This document shows, one piece after another, positions 1 to 10,045 of a DNA stretch of 64,000 nt (positions are counted from its first letter, which is position 1; every line of letters starts with the position of its first letter). The notes under the pieces are model-generated. The model searched no databases. It had not been told where the DNA came from and saw only the letters and a list, made by a program, of their open reading frames with translations. The position numbers and the translations under genes are program-made. Source of the DNA: Xanthocytophaga flava (GTDB taxonomy: Bacteria > Bacteroidota > Bacteroidia > Cytophagales > 172606-1); NCBI RefSeq assembly GCF_030068545.1, contig NZ_JASJOR010000005.1:306056-370055 (forward strand), given 5' to 3'.

Positions 1-851
1 TTGTACGTGGATTTGATTATGGTGTTGATTTTAAAGGTGGCTGGACATATGTAGTACAGTTTGATAAAGCTGTAACTAGTAGTGAAGTTGATAACTTATT
101 GGAATCTGTATTGCCAAATGCACAAACAGAAGTGAAAGCCTATGGTGGGACTAACTCTCTACAAATAACAACTACTTATTTGATTGAAGACCCTTCAGAA
201 AATGCGGCAGACAAAGTAGAAGCAACAGTGAAGCAAGGATTAGACAAACTGAATGGTAAGTATACTATTTTAAGTACGGCAAAGGTTGGACCTACTGTAG
301 CCACCGATATTAAGCAATCTTCTATCTACTCCATTATTATTGCGATGGGAGCAATCTTTGCTTATATCTGGATTCGATTCCGTAAATGGCAATATGCAAT
401 GGGTGCTACAATTGCGTTGGTTCACGATACATTGATCATTCTGACTGTATATACTTTGTTTAAAGGAATTCTTCCTTTTTCACTGGATATTGACCAGAAC
501 TTTATTGCTGCTGTATTAACGATTGTTGGTTTCTCTGTGAACGATACTGTTGTTGTTTTTGACCGGGTTCGTGAAACGTTTGAACACAATAAAGGCGAGT
601 CTCCTGCCAAAGTAGTAAATCAGGCTTTAAATGAGACCTTCTCCCGTACAGTAATTACCTCAGTAACTGTAGTTGTAGTGGTAATCATTCTGTTACTATT
701 TGGTGGTGAAACAATTCGTGGATTGTCATTCGCTCTATTAATTGGTGTAATTACAGGTTTCTATTCTACTATCTATATCGCTTTACCATTTGTGGTAGAT
801 GCGTACCGTGATAATAAGGATACTAAAGAAAAAGAATTGCTTGTTAAATAA
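1..851 (+). CDS. secDF: Protein translocase SecDF, C-terminal (SecF) part, truncated by window edge
   Basis: This is the inner-membrane Sec accessory subunit that uses the proton gradient to help pull proteins across after SecA. The frame is open from base 3, so the first ATG at 99 is not the start; the N-terminus lies outside the window. The first visible residues, GFDYGVDFKGGW, match the SecF GxDFxGG signature. After a periplasmic stretch come about five membrane helices, with the conserved VGFSVNDTVVVFDR and NETFSRTVITS segments of SecF. Bacteroidota usually fuse SecD and SecF in one chain, so secDF is more likely than a separate secF, but the fusion point cannot be seen. Confidence 0.93.
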   Translation, partial: VRGFDYGVDFKGGWTYVVQFDKAVTSSEVDNLLESVLPNAQTEVKAYGGTNSLQITTTYLIEDPSENAADKVEATVKQGLDKLNGKYTILSTAKVGPTVATDIKQSSIYSIIIAMGAIFAYIWIRFRKWQYAMGATIALVHDTLIILTVYTLFKGILPFSLDIDQNFIAAVLTIVGFSVNDTVVVFDRVRETFEHNKGESPAKVVNQALNETFSRTVITSVTVVVVVIILLLFGGETIRGLSFALLIGVITGFYSTIYIALPFVVDAYRDNKDTKEKELLVK

Positions 852-868
852 TTCTCTGTGCTTATTGA

Positions 869-911
869 AACAACAAATGCCCTATCGTAGATAGGGCATT
901 TGTTGTTTTTT
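869..911 (+). terminator. Rho-independent terminator of secDF
   Basis: A perfect 17-bp inverted repeat (869-885 and 891-907) with a 5-nt loop is followed by a short T run. It lies 17 bases after the secDF stop and before the convergent gene at 929-1519. Confidence 0.85.
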
Positions 912-928
912 ATCATAGTGGAAACTTA

Positions 929-1519
929 TTATTGAGCCAAACCTAGTATGAGGAGTACCAAACCTACAATAAGTAGTATTAACCCTAGCAGACCTGTGCC
1001 TGGTACAACGAGGAAAATAATCCCCAATGCTAACAGAATAATGCCAATCAAAACTGTATTACTAACAGCTTGTGCCGCGGATGCACTTTTAATCTCTCTA
1101 ATTTCTTTTGTTTCTTCTACACCTAGCTTATCAAGCTTTTTAGTAAGTTTCTTAGCTGCTATTTGAGCCGCCATCTTTTGAAGTTTACTTGGTGCCTTTA
1201 CTTCTGTTGAAGCTGATTGTTCTGAAAGCTTGGCAAGCATCTCATTAGCCTTCGCTATTTTTCTGGCTTGTTTAGGTGTTGCGTTTTCTGGAGCAACCAA
1301 TCGAATCGTTTTTTGAGTTGTATTTTGTGTAGAATGATTTACTACTTTTTCAGTAGTCTTGGATTTAGAAACTTCAGGTAGTATTTCAATATCTCCAATT
1401 TGTGCTGCTTGTGCTGGTTGTTGAGTTTTTAACTCATCCTGCGCAAAGGTAGAAAATGGAACAAGTAATAACGCTGAAGCAAAAATTGCATTAGTAAGTA
1501 GATACTCTAGCTTTTTCAT
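929..1519 (-). CDS. Secreted/membrane protein of unknown function with hydrophobic C-terminus
   Basis: I do not recognise a named family. The 196-residue product starts with a signal-peptide-like segment (residues 1-26, ending STFAQ). A polar, Ala/Lys/Thr-rich middle follows, with ATPKQARKIAKANEML and a second basic amphipathic stretch. Two closely spaced hydrophobic helices (about 150-170 and 174-194) end the protein, with a Gly/Leu/Ile-rich tail of the type seen in small Bacteroidota membrane proteins. It stands alone between a terminator and hemW. It is probably anchored in the inner membrane with the middle part in the periplasm. Confidence 0.6.
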   Translation of the reverse strand: MKKLEYLLTNAIFASALLLVPFSTFAQDELKTQQPAQAAQIGDIEILPEVSKSKTTEKVVNHSTQNTTQKTIRLVAPENATPKQARKIAKANEMLAKLSEQSASTEVKAPSKLQKMAAQIAAKKLTKKLDKLGVEETKEIREIKSASAAQAVSNTVLIGIILLALGIIFLVVPGTGLLGLILLIVGLVLLILGLAQ

Positions 1520-1665
1520 AAAGAGAAATTTTAGGAAAGTGGTAAAAAATATTAGCCTAAAAATTCTACTAAATAATAATGCCAGTATCTGTAATAAGAT
1601 AATAGAAATAAGAAAAAGATACTTTAATAGATAGAGAATAGAATGATGGTGTAATAGTAGGTAGC

Positions 1666-2796
1666 CTACTCAATAAGAAATAGTTCTGCTGTAATTTCAT
1701 CTGCCAGCAGTTTACCTGATTTCGTCAATTTAAGAATTGAACCTTCACGCTGCAATAAGCCTTTCTGAAAATACTCCTCAAGTAGCAATCCACTGTGTTT
1801 ATATAAGTCATACTGCCACTTTTGTTGCAGTAGTTCAACATTACATCCCCATCGTGTACGTAAAGTAGTCAACAAATAATCGTTAATCTGTTCTGAAATA
1901 CTTAGTGTTTCAATAGTATATGGAACGGTTTGTTGATTTATAGCTTGGATATAAGCTGCATTATTAGCAACATTAAATTGTCTACTTGTTCCATTATAAG
2001 AGTGTGCTGAAGGACCAATGCCTAAATAATGCTTTTGTAGCCAATAACCACTATTATGGCGTGCATACATACCTTCTTTAGCAAAGTTTGAGATTTCATA
2101 TTGTTCAAAGCCTGCATTTTCCAAGTATTGCATCATCATCTCAAACTGGAGTGCACTAAACTCTTCGTCAATTGGATTGATCTTTTTTTGTTGAACCCAT
2201 TTTCCGAAAACTGTCTGTGGTTCAATTGTAAGGCAATATGCTGAGATATGAGAGATATTCAGTGCAGTAGCTTTTGACAAATCATTGAGCCACACAGAAT
2301 GGTCCTGATGTGGAATGCCATAGATTAAGTCGATAGTTAAGTTTTGAAATCCTTTGTCCTGAGCATGTTTTACACAATTTTCCCCTTCAGGTGCTGTATG
2401 TGCCCGATGCATATAGCGTAGGTGAGGGTCATAAAAAGATTGAATACCAATGCTAAGTCTGTTTATAGGTAATTGGGTGAAGTTGGTTAAAGTTTTTGTA
2501 TCAAGATCATCTGGATTAGCTTCCAGAGTAATCTCTGCATCTGAACTTACAGAGTAATAAGAATATATTGCATCAAAAATTTCGGTAAGTTGTTGAAGTG
2601 TTAACAAAGAAGGAGTACCCCCTCCAAAATATATCGTCTCCAGATGAGGTTTGTCTAAGTAGGAAGTTTGCAGCTTCAGTTCCTGTATAATAGCTTTTAC
2701 CATTGCATCTTTCTTAGTTTGATTGGTTGAAAAGTGAAAGTCGCAATAATAACAGGCTTGCTTACAAAAAGGGATATGGATATAGAGGCCAGACAA
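1666..2796 (-). CDS. hemW: Radical SAM heme chaperone HemW
   Basis: HemW is a radical SAM protein of the coproporphyrinogen III oxidase-like family and delivers heme to target proteins; the family is often mislabelled HemN. The Fe-S motif C-x3-C-x2-C (CKQACYYC) follows the usual opening GLYIHIPFC, and the SAM-binding YFGGGTPSLL is present. I place the start at a TTG at 2796, which gives MSGLYIHIPFC and 376 residues, the usual family length. An ATG at 2898 would add a 34-residue tail unlike the family, and it lies inside the terminator hairpin of the upstream gene (2869-2910). Confidence 0.88.
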   Translation of the reverse strand: MSGLYIHIPFCKQACYYCDFHFSTNQTKKDAMVKAIIQELKLQTSYLDKPHLETIYFGGGTPSLLTLQQLTEIFDAIYSYYSVSSDAEITLEANPDDLDTKTLTNFTQLPINRLSIGIQSFYDPHLRYMHRAHTAPEGENCVKHAQDKGFQNLTIDLIYGIPHQDHSVWLNDLSKATALNISHISAYCLTIEPQTVFGKWVQQKKINPIDEEFSALQFEMMMQYLENAGFEQYEISNFAKEGMYARHNSGYWLQKHYLGIGPSAHSYNGTSRQFNVANNAAYIQAINQQTVPYTIETLSISEQINDYLLTTLRTRWGCNVELLQQKWQYDLYKHSGLLLEEYFQKGLLQREGSILKLTKSGKLLADEITAELFLIE

Positions 2797-2868
2797 GACA
2801 GTAATGAATAAGTGTACGTTTGGAAAACTAACACTATAAGTAGAGATAGACGAAAAAAATTCCGTTTT

Positions 2869-2910
2869 AACAATAAAACCTTGCCAGTTAAATGACAAGG
2901 TTTTATTGTT
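2869..2910 (-). terminator. Terminator hairpin after the WG-repeat gene
   Basis: A perfect 15-bp inverted repeat (2869-2883 and 2896-2910) has a 12-nt loop and lies 28 bases past the stop of the minus-strand gene at 2938-4836. No long T run follows directly on the minus strand. Its position argues against the 2898 start for hemW. Confidence 0.7.
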
Positions 2911-2937
2911 AATGTAATTTATGTTTTGAGAAGTTGA

Positions 2938-4836
2938 TCAATTCCAACGTTCAGGACTTTGCCAGACCACTTTTCCTTCTTTGTTTATATAGGTTTGTTT
3001 TCCATTCAGAAGAACACAAGCTAAGCCATTTTTGAAGCTGCTATATTCAAAGAGAGGATCATTAGGAATGTCAAATTTAAAATCAAATAACAATTTACCT
3101 GTTTTATCAATAAAGGAGTATGTCGGATCTGGAGTCTGATCATAGAAATAAACTCTGTTTGCAGGTGCATCCTTTTGAATAACAGCTCTGTCTTCATGAA
3201 ATGGATAAACTTTGAATGCTGGAATATCCAGGATTGTCTTCCCCTTGTTGTCTATCAAATAAAACTTTTTATCATATTTTGAATATGTCCATGCAACTTC
3301 ATCACTAAAAGGCAGAGCTGTAAATCCAACAGGGATTGTTATCGCTTTCTTGGCATTACGATCTATATAAAATGAACTATTAGATTCTTCCAGCAAACAC
3401 ATTCCACTGGAAAATGATTTATAGTAAAAAGGAGGGGCTGATAGTGTGTCCAGTAAAGATTGGTTATAGGAGCCCTTTATTAAAAATACTCCATTCTTGT
3501 CGATAAGTCCTGTTCCCTCTTCATTTTTTACCCAGGCATATCCTTCAGAGAAGGAAGAAAAAGGATAAGTACCCACAGCACCTTTACGTGGGATATAAGA
3601 GTTAAATAATGGAGCGACAACAAACTCGCCTTTTTTATTTATGAAACCAACTTTGTGACTTTCAGGATCTTCCACTACAGCTAAACCTTCCTGAAAAGAA
3701 TGAATAGGCCAGTAAGAACCGTCTGTAACATATGTTTTGGCAAAAAGTTGTTTTCCTGTACTATCAATATAAAATGCTTCAAGGACTTTCTTTTTACGTT
3801 GAATAACAGCAGTTACACCTTCACTAAAATCACGTATCAACTCATATATAGGCGGTATAATTTCTTTGCCTTTTGTATTTATGATGCCCCATTTACCATT
3901 CTTACGTACCCGTGCCATACCTTCTGCAAATTTCCCTACCCGTTCATAAATAGGCGGAATAACAATTTGTCCATTGCCATTAATAAATCCCCATGTATCT
4001 CCTACCCGGATAGGAAATAAGGAGGACATACTTTGTAGTTGAGTCTTGGCCTTGGGAGCATAAACACTAGATGGATTTTCTGTGATGTACCTCTCTATCG
4101 TATTTGCAGAAGTAGAACTAGCTACATTCTGTTCATAATATAATTTTTCGTATTGTTTTTTTGCTCTCTCTGCATAAGGGCTATTAGGATAGCTCTTATA
4201 GAATTTCTGATATGATTGCCAAGTCTGATCTGATGTCAGGCTTTCATATAGTAATTGTTCATATTTGCTTTTAGCTTCTGGAACTTGTTTGGCTGATGGA
4301 TATTTGATATAAAAGTTCTGATAAGCCTGATAAGTATTTACTCGTTTAGTATCTTCAAATGCCATCACATTTTTATACTCAATTGCTTTTTCTACTACAT
4401 CAGGTAAACTGGAAAACTTTGAAATTACTTTATCTATTGCTGCTGGGTTTTGAGATGAAATAGCCTCTTGAACAGCTTGTTGTCCAATTGATTGCTTTAG
4501 CTTCTGCATTTCGTGAAGTGTCACTCCTAATTTTTGCAGGTTAGCCAATTCTTTTGTCGTGAGAGTAGAATAATATTTTTCTGCAAGGATTAAATAATCT
4601 AGCGATTTATAGTAATCGTGAGGCTTATTGTCATTATCTGCATAATAAACTGCCAGAGCATAATATCCGCCTGCATCAAATGAGTTCTTAGTGATAATTT
4701 GTTCAATTAATACTTTGGCCGCATTAAAATCTTTTTCTTTTAGGGCTTTTAATGCCTTTTCAAGGTCATCTGTCTGAGTTACAGCGAGAGATGCAATGCT
4801 AAAAAGCAAAAGGATATTCAGTATTAGGACTTTCAT
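2938..4836 (-). CDS. WG-repeat protein with signal peptide and TPR-like N-terminal half
   Basis: The 632-residue product has a signal peptide (about 1-20, ending SLAVT). A helical TPR-like region follows (about 22-265), with repeated 'Y..FY..YP.S' units such as YQKFYKSYPNSPYAERAKKQYE. From about residue 275 to the end are several WG beta repeats (WGFINGNGQIVIPPIYE, WGIINTKGKEIIPPIYE, then more divergent copies with FIDKTGKLLFDF). WG repeats build extracytoplasmic beta structures; no enzymatic motif is visible. The gene may be co-transcribed with the membrane protein gene upstream (4974-6281), 137 bases away. The biochemical role is unknown. Confidence 0.8.
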   Translation of the reverse strand: MKVLILNILLLFSIASLAVTQTDDLEKALKALKEKDFNAAKVLIEQIITKNSFDAGGYYALAVYYADNDNKPHDYYKSLDYLILAEKYYSTLTTKELANLQKLGVTLHEMQKLKQSIGQQAVQEAISSQNPAAIDKVISKFSSLPDVVEKAIEYKNVMAFEDTKRVNTYQAYQNFYIKYPSAKQVPEAKSKYEQLLYESLTSDQTWQSYQKFYKSYPNSPYAERAKKQYEKLYYEQNVASSTSANTIERYITENPSSVYAPKAKTQLQSMSSLFPIRVGDTWGFINGNGQIVIPPIYERVGKFAEGMARVRKNGKWGIINTKGKEIIPPIYELIRDFSEGVTAVIQRKKKVLEAFYIDSTGKQLFAKTYVTDGSYWPIHSFQEGLAVVEDPESHKVGFINKKGEFVVAPLFNSYIPRKGAVGTYPFSSFSEGYAWVKNEEGTGLIDKNGVFLIKGSYNQSLLDTLSAPPFYYKSFSSGMCLLEESNSSFYIDRNAKKAITIPVGFTALPFSDEVAWTYSKYDKKFYLIDNKGKTILDIPAFKVYPFHEDRAVIQKDAPANRVYFYDQTPDPTYSFIDKTGKLLFDFKFDIPNDPLFEYSSFKNGLACVLLNGKQTYINKEGKVVWQSPERWN

Positions 4837-4973
4837 ACTTACTAGTCGTATCAGACCTTACTCTGATTGTAAGATTGGTGGAGAGGTTGTTAGTTAAAAT
4901 AAAAACAACCAAGTCAAATGAAGGTTGTGTAGTTACCTCATCTGACTTGGTAGAAATAAAAGTATTGTATTTA

Positions 4974-6281
4974 CTACTGGTTTGTATCTTCCCGATAGTA
5001 TACCATTTTGGTAGCAGATTTTTCATCTGCCCGATCACCAAACTCCTTTGTTGATAAAGGGCGGGATGAATAGTAAATGATTTTCATATTTTTATCAAAG
5101 AGCACTTTTACTTGTGAAGTAATCGTTTGGCCTTTGTTTGCCGACTTGCGGAAACATTTAATCACTTCTTTAAAGTCTGCTTGATACATTCCTCCCTTCA
5201 TAGGTTCTATCGAAAGTGAGTTAGATGCTATAGTACTTACTGCGTCTTGAAAATCAGTATAGTAATTGTTATGCACCTCATCTGTAATTGTTTGAGGAGA
5301 AATATCCTGCAGATTAAAGAAACGTTTTACCTTTTTTGCATAATATTTATTTGCATCAAATTTCTGGCTACTTAAATCTTGGTAATAAGAAGTTAGTATA
5401 TTACGTACAGCTGTTGTTTGAGGATTTCCCTCCTCTACAACTGTTATTTGTGGTTCTTTCGGTTGTTGAGGTATTGGATCTGGATTTTCTGATGGTTGAT
5501 TCCAGTTCTCATCTGGTGTGATTTTATTGTTTGTATCAGCTTGTGTATTACCTACTTCTGATAGCGTTTGCGATGTATCATTAGGAAGAACTGCATAGTT
5601 GGTAGTATCTTCTATCATCTCATAGGGATCTGCGATTTCATCAGATCGACCATTGATAAGTCTTCCTTCTAATCCATCAAATACATTAGCTAAAGCCACA
5701 TTTAATACACAGCCAATAACAATAACAGTTATTGCAGAAATAAAATAGCGCATTCCTCGGCTGCTAACTTTCCCAATCAATATACTACTTGCTATACGAG
5801 GCAACAAAAGACCACCTAGTACTGGGATGATACAAAGTAAAATTAAGTTTATATCCTTATCCAATGTTAACACCATAGAAATAGCACTAGCAAGTACTAC
5901 ACCGATGGCTCCACCAATCAGATAATCCCGTCTGATATATGTTTTAATTTCCTGTAGAAAACGATTTGCCTCCCTATGTTCCGGACGTAGAGATAATATC
6001 TTTTGAACAAACGGGTATGCCTTATCAAACTGCTTATATAAAAGCAGGTTTTTAGTCTCATTGGAATAATACCGGATCACCTCATCTGGATTCTCATACA
6101 CATCTCCAGACAAGCTTCTTTCCGTTTGAGAGCCAGTTTCTGTTGATTCATTAGATGCTTTAGTGCCATCAATGAGAATTTGTTTCAAATGATCAAATTC
6201 ACCCTGAGTGATTGCTCCTGCTTGTAAAAGATCTTTCAGGGTTTTTAGCTCTTCCAGTATAAATTGGTTATACATAGCCAT
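4974..6281 (-). CDS. Membrane protein with SHOCT-like N-terminus, function unknown
   Basis: The 435-residue product opens with a SHOCT-like helical pair (residues about 5-37, LKDLLQAGAITQGEFDHLKQIL), a motif found in oligomerising membrane-associated proteins. A TPR-like helix pair (about 75-108) precedes three hydrophobic helices (about 118-138, 143-170 and 178-204). A Pro/Gln/Asn-rich linker follows. The soluble C-terminal domain (about 285-430) ends in a strand-rich segment with KVLFDKNMKIIYYSSRP, which could be an NTF2-like fold. That fold guess is weak. The WG-repeat gene lies downstream on the same strand. Confidence 0.65.
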   Translation of the reverse strand: MAMYNQFILEELKTLKDLLQAGAITQGEFDHLKQILIDGTKASNESTETGSQTERSLSGDVYENPDEVIRYYSNETKNLLLYKQFDKAYPFVQKILSLRPEHREANRFLQEIKTYIRRDYLIGGAIGVVLASAISMVLTLDKDINLILLCIIPVLGGLLLPRIASSILIGKVSSRGMRYFISAITVIVIGCVLNVALANVFDGLEGRLINGRSDEIADPYEMIEDTTNYAVLPNDTSQTLSEVGNTQADTNNKITPDENWNQPSENPDPIPQQPKEPQITVVEEGNPQTTAVRNILTSYYQDLSSQKFDANKYYAKKVKRFFNLQDISPQTITDEVHNNYYTDFQDAVSTIASNSLSIEPMKGGMYQADFKEVIKCFRKSANKGQTITSQVKVLFDKNMKIIYYSSRPLSTKEFGDRADEKSATKMVYYREDTNQ

Positions 6282-6849
6282 TCGCCTTATAATAGTAGGG
6301 TAATAGTTTTATTATCAATCACACATGCATAGACACGTCGTACTCACAAAACGTTGCATATCAGTCAAATGCCATTACGATAATGGTCAAAATAGAAAAT
6401 CTTAGAGAAAATGTATTTTTTTATTAAAAATTACATAGATTTTTTTGACTCGTAAAACACATTGTGTTTGCACAAAAACTTAGCAAATATATAAAGAGAT
6501 CCGTATAAATACATATAAATTATCAACAAACAATGCAAATCTCTTTATAAAATTATATTTCTAATCTGATAATTAAAAGTGGGGTGTTTAAGAAAAGCAA
6601 CTTTAAGAAAAACTGATAAGTCTATTATTATCTATTTTCTTACATATATAACTAAATTAGTGATAAGGTAAACGTTTTATCTCTATTAATTTTCGCTTTT
6701 GCTGCAAAAGGAGATAGAGTATGCTAAAATTTAGTGCCAGTTTATTACTAAATGATCTTATTATAAGATATAGCCTTCAAAATACTATATAAATTATTGA
6801 TAGTCAATATAAATTGTATTAATGTATACTTTCTTTTGAATTTATACTG
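6282..6849. promoter_or_regulatory. AT-rich divergent intergenic region
   Basis: About 570 bases separate two divergent genes. No ORF or RNA gene is evident. A TATATTTG sequence on the minus strand (near 6488-6495) fits the Bacteroidota -7 consensus, but I see no good -33 TTG at the right distance. Promoters for both flanking genes should lie here. Confidence 0.35.
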
Positions 6850-6891
6850 GTGAGAGAAGGAGTAAAACATCTGTGCAATAAAAACCTCAAA

Positions 6892-8691
6892 ATGGATCAG
6901 TTATCTTGTATTAAAATCATTTTTAAGATTAGAAATAGTGGGTTTTATTGCATTTTTTATAGATGCCTTTTGTATGTGTTGATATGCATATTGATTACCG
7001 ATATAACATATGCACAAAAAAGGTGGCCAATTAGTTATCATTTTATAGATACATTAAGGCATGCCACACTAATTAGACAGTTGCCCAATGTTGTTACTGA
7101 CTCAATAAAAGGCATAAGTATTATACAGCAAAGTATTATACGATTACACCAGCAAGGTTATTTGACTGCATCTATTGAGAGTGCACAATGGAGGAAAGAT
7201 ACATTATTGGTATTTGTTCATTTAGGTAACCAATTTAAATGGGCTCGGCTTTTTCAGGGTAATATCAGAGATGATATGCTTAGAGAAGTAGATTATAGGG
7301 AGAAGATTTACAGAGATCAACCATTCAACTATCAGGAACTGGCTAACCTGGAGGAAAGAATACTAATGTATTCTGAAGAACACGGATATCCATTTGCAAC
7401 TATTCAGCTGGATTCTGTCGAGATAAAAGATGAACAGATTGTTGCCTCATTAAAATATGAACCCGGAGTATATATTGTGTTTGATACTATGCGAGTGATC
7501 GGTTCTGCACGTTTAAAAAAAAGATTTCTGGAAAACTGGCTTAGAATACTACCTGGGCAACCTTATAGTCAAAAACGATTAAATCAAGCTTATAATCTGC
7601 TTAAGCAACAATCTTATTTATCTTTATCTCAACCTTATGAAGTCATATTTAAGAATGATCGGGCTTACATAACTTTTTATGCTGATGCCGGAAAGTCCAG
7701 TGAAGCAGATGGGGTTGTAGGTTTCCAACCCAATGAACAGAAAGACGGAAAGTTATTACTTACCGGAGAGGTCAACCTAAAACTAAATAATTTACTCAAT
7801 GCTGGTGGATCTTTTATATTTAATTGGCAACAGATAAAACCAGGATCTCCCAGATTAAATATTAGTTATACTCAACCTGCATTTTTAAAAACTCCTATTG
7901 AAATAAATGGTGCATTCCAACTCTTGAGAGAAGATACTTCCAGTTCTGTATTAAATGGATATGTCACTCTAAACCAACAGCTTAATTTTTATTATAATTT
8001 GGGTAACTGGAGTAAGATAGGGATAGGAGTACAACGATATAATTCACGTTTGGCTGATAGCACGATGAGAGGAACAGCCATGCAGGCCGATCTCAATTGG
8101 TTATCGTATAATGTGTATTACACATACAAGTATGTTGATAATTTGTTCTATCCTAGAAAAGGGTGGTGGTTAAATGCAAGTATCGCAGCAGGAAATAAGC
8201 AAGTGACTCCAAATGGTCAGATTGACTTACAGACTGTTAAACGTTCAAGCCCACAATTTACTTATCAGATTATAATACGAAAATATAGTCGTACGGGGAA
8301 AAAGGGAAGTATTTTTTTTCAATTATCTGCCGCTCAGCTATTCAATGAGAATCTTTTTCAGAATGAATTATTTCGTTTAGGTGGTTTGACAAGCATAAGA
8401 GGTTTTAATCAAAATTTCTTCTTTGCGTCTGATTATATTGCTTCTACTTTAGAATATCGCTTCTTCTGGGAACAAACATCCTATCTGTTCGCATTTTATG
8501 ATCAGGCATGGGTAAGAACACGTATTTTGAAAACTTCTGTTAGTGATGTGCCCTCCGGATTCGGAGCAGGTATGAGTTTTAGCACAAAGGCGGGGATTTT
8601 TACTATTATGTATGCCTTAGGAAATTCGCAGGCCAGACCTTTTGCTATTGGATATTCAAAAATACATTTTGGTTTAACCTCCCGGTTTTAA
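6892..8691 (+). CDS. Omp85/BamA-family outer membrane protein with POTRA-like N-terminus
   Basis: This is an outer membrane beta-barrel of the surface-antigen (D15/Omp85) type. From the ATG at 6892 the product has 599 residues with a signal peptide ending near ITYAQ. A POTRA-like region spans about residues 35-260 (with PFNYQELANLEERILMYSEEHGYPFATI). The barrel starts near LTGEVNLKLNNLLNAGG. RLGGLTSIRGFNQ carries the RGF motif of the lid loop, and the chain ends in an aromatic residue (LTSRF), as barrel proteins do. The GTG at 6850 would add 14 residues and is less likely. It is shorter than BamA and may be a TamA-like or substrate-specific member. No Bam partner is adjacent. Confidence 0.8.
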   Translation: MDQLSCIKIIFKIRNSGFYCIFYRCLLYVLICILITDITYAQKRWPISYHFIDTLRHATLIRQLPNVVTDSIKGISIIQQSIIRLHQQGYLTASIESAQWRKDTLLVFVHLGNQFKWARLFQGNIRDDMLREVDYREKIYRDQPFNYQELANLEERILMYSEEHGYPFATIQLDSVEIKDEQIVASLKYEPGVYIVFDTMRVIGSARLKKRFLENWLRILPGQPYSQKRLNQAYNLLKQQSYLSLSQPYEVIFKNDRAYITFYADAGKSSEADGVVGFQPNEQKDGKLLLTGEVNLKLNNLLNAGGSFIFNWQQIKPGSPRLNISYTQPAFLKTPIEINGAFQLLREDTSSSVLNGYVTLNQQLNFYYNLGNWSKIGIGVQRYNSRLADSTMRGTAMQADLNWLSYNVYYTYKYVDNLFYPRKGWWLNASIAAGNKQVTPNGQIDLQTVKRSSPQFTYQIIIRKYSRTGKKGSIFFQLSAAQLFNENLFQNELFRLGGLTSIRGFNQNFFFASDYIASTLEYRFFWEQTSYLFAFYDQAWVRTRILKTSVSDVPSGFGAGMSFSTKAGIFTIMYALGNSQARPFAIGYSKIHFGLTSRF

Positions 8692-8947
8692 AAACAGATC
8701 TTAAATGAATATAATCTAATGGTGAGTGATATATATACAGTAGGAAGCGAAATTAATTTGTAAAAGAATAGTATTCTCACTTTATATTTGCATAAAATAT
8801 TGAAAATGATGTTATCATCATTTTGGTTTTGACACGATCTGAATTTCTATAGTTGTTTGTATATATTTTGAAACGAACACTTCATGATAGAAGTAGTTAG
8901 TTTATTCTGTTTAGGTTTCTTTTTTTACTTTAGCAAATATCTAAGTT

Positions 8948-10012
8948 TTGGATCTACCTGTTAATCTTTTACTGGCATTTTTATGGGCATTTGTGGTTTC
9001 TGTATTTGCTATTCCGTCTATTGTACAGGTAGCACATGCCAAGAAGCTCTTAAATGAACCTAATGGACGTAGTGTACACGCATTATTAACTCCACGTCTG
9101 GGAGGAATGGCTATTTTTGCAGGCTTTATTTCCGCTCTTGCAATATTTGGCAGATTGGAGCAAGGAGTACAATATGTATTGGCAGGAGCAATACTTCTTT
9201 TTTTTATAGGTTTAAAAGATGATATAGTTCCTGTTTCTGCCTTTAAGAAATTTTTTGTGCAGTTGTTGGCTACGGGTATCGTTATTTTTATGGGAGATGT
9301 CCGAATCAGTAATTTTCATGGACTCTTTGGGCTTTATGAATTAGAGATCGGTACTAGCTACGCTTTTACTATTATAACGATTATAGGTATTACCAATGCC
9401 ATCAATTTGATTGATGGGTTGGATGGATTGGCTGGAACCACTATTATTATTATTACTATCGCATTTGGATCTTATTTTTATATATATGATGAAATTCTCT
9501 ATAGTTATGTTGCTGCGAGTTTGATTGGAGGAACCGTAGGGTTTTTAAGATATAATTTTCATCGAGCCATTATTTTTATGGGTGATGCAGGGTCTCTTAC
9601 CTGCGGTTTTATTGTTGCAGTTATGGCTGTTCATTTTGCAGAAATGCCTTCTGTAGAAAATTCACCTATGATAGCAATAGGAATTCTCTATTTGCCAGTG
9701 TTGGATACTTTGCGGGTGGCTATTATCCGGATCTTAAATGGACAATCACCTTTCGCTGCTGATAAGAATCATATTCATCATTGTCTGATACGTGCAGGGT
9801 TAAAACAACTTCAGGCAGTAAGTATACTGGCTGGATTACATAGTACTATTATTGTATTGGTTGTACTAACTGCTTCATGGGGGATGCATATGCAACTAGC
9901 AATATTAGGTATACTCTCTATACTTATAAGCTTTGGCTTTTCTTACATAGGGAGAATTAAACAACCTGAAACCATTACAGATTTATCTTCTGGAGAAGTT
10001 GCCGCAGAGTAA
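8948..10012 (+). CDS. MraY/WecA-type undecaprenyl-phosphate glycosyl-1-phosphate transferase
   Basis: The product is an integral membrane enzyme that loads a sugar-1-phosphate, probably GlcNAc-1-P, onto the undecaprenyl carrier to start surface polysaccharide synthesis. It has about ten helices and the family motifs in order: KDDIVP (about 90), NLIDGLDGLAG (about 153), FMGDAGS (about 210) and HIHHCLIRAG (about 274), which marks WecA-like rather than MraY enzymes. The start is a TTG directly after an in-frame TAA at 8942, so no longer form is possible. It may prime glycans for the exopolysaccharide locus at 36.9-48 kb, but no linkage is visible. Confidence 0.88.
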   Translation: MDLPVNLLLAFLWAFVVSVFAIPSIVQVAHAKKLLNEPNGRSVHALLTPRLGGMAIFAGFISALAIFGRLEQGVQYVLAGAILLFFIGLKDDIVPVSAFKKFFVQLLATGIVIFMGDVRISNFHGLFGLYELEIGTSYAFTIITIIGITNAINLIDGLDGLAGTTIIIITIAFGSYFYIYDEILYSYVAASLIGGTVGFLRYNFHRAIIFMGDAGSLTCGFIVAVMAVHFAEMPSVENSPMIAIGILYLPVLDTLRVAIIRILNGQSPFAADKNHIHHCLIRAGLKQLQAVSILAGLHSTIIVLVVLTASWGMHMQLAILGILSILISFGFSYIGRIKQPETITDLSSGEVAAE

Positions 10013-10045
10013 TCAAATAACAATATCTGTTTAGTTAACGAGACT

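Noticed and set aside
2797..2898. Upstream ATG for hemW
   Set aside because: It lies inside the terminator hairpin of the upstream gene and adds a tail foreign to HemW.
4799..5041. 80-codon minus-strand frame between two genes
   Set aside because: It overlaps the ends of both neighbours in another frame and has no features.
6282..6849. Possible small RNA or riboswitch in the 6.3-6.8 kb gap
   Set aside because: No stable structure or terminator stands out in this AT-rich stretch.
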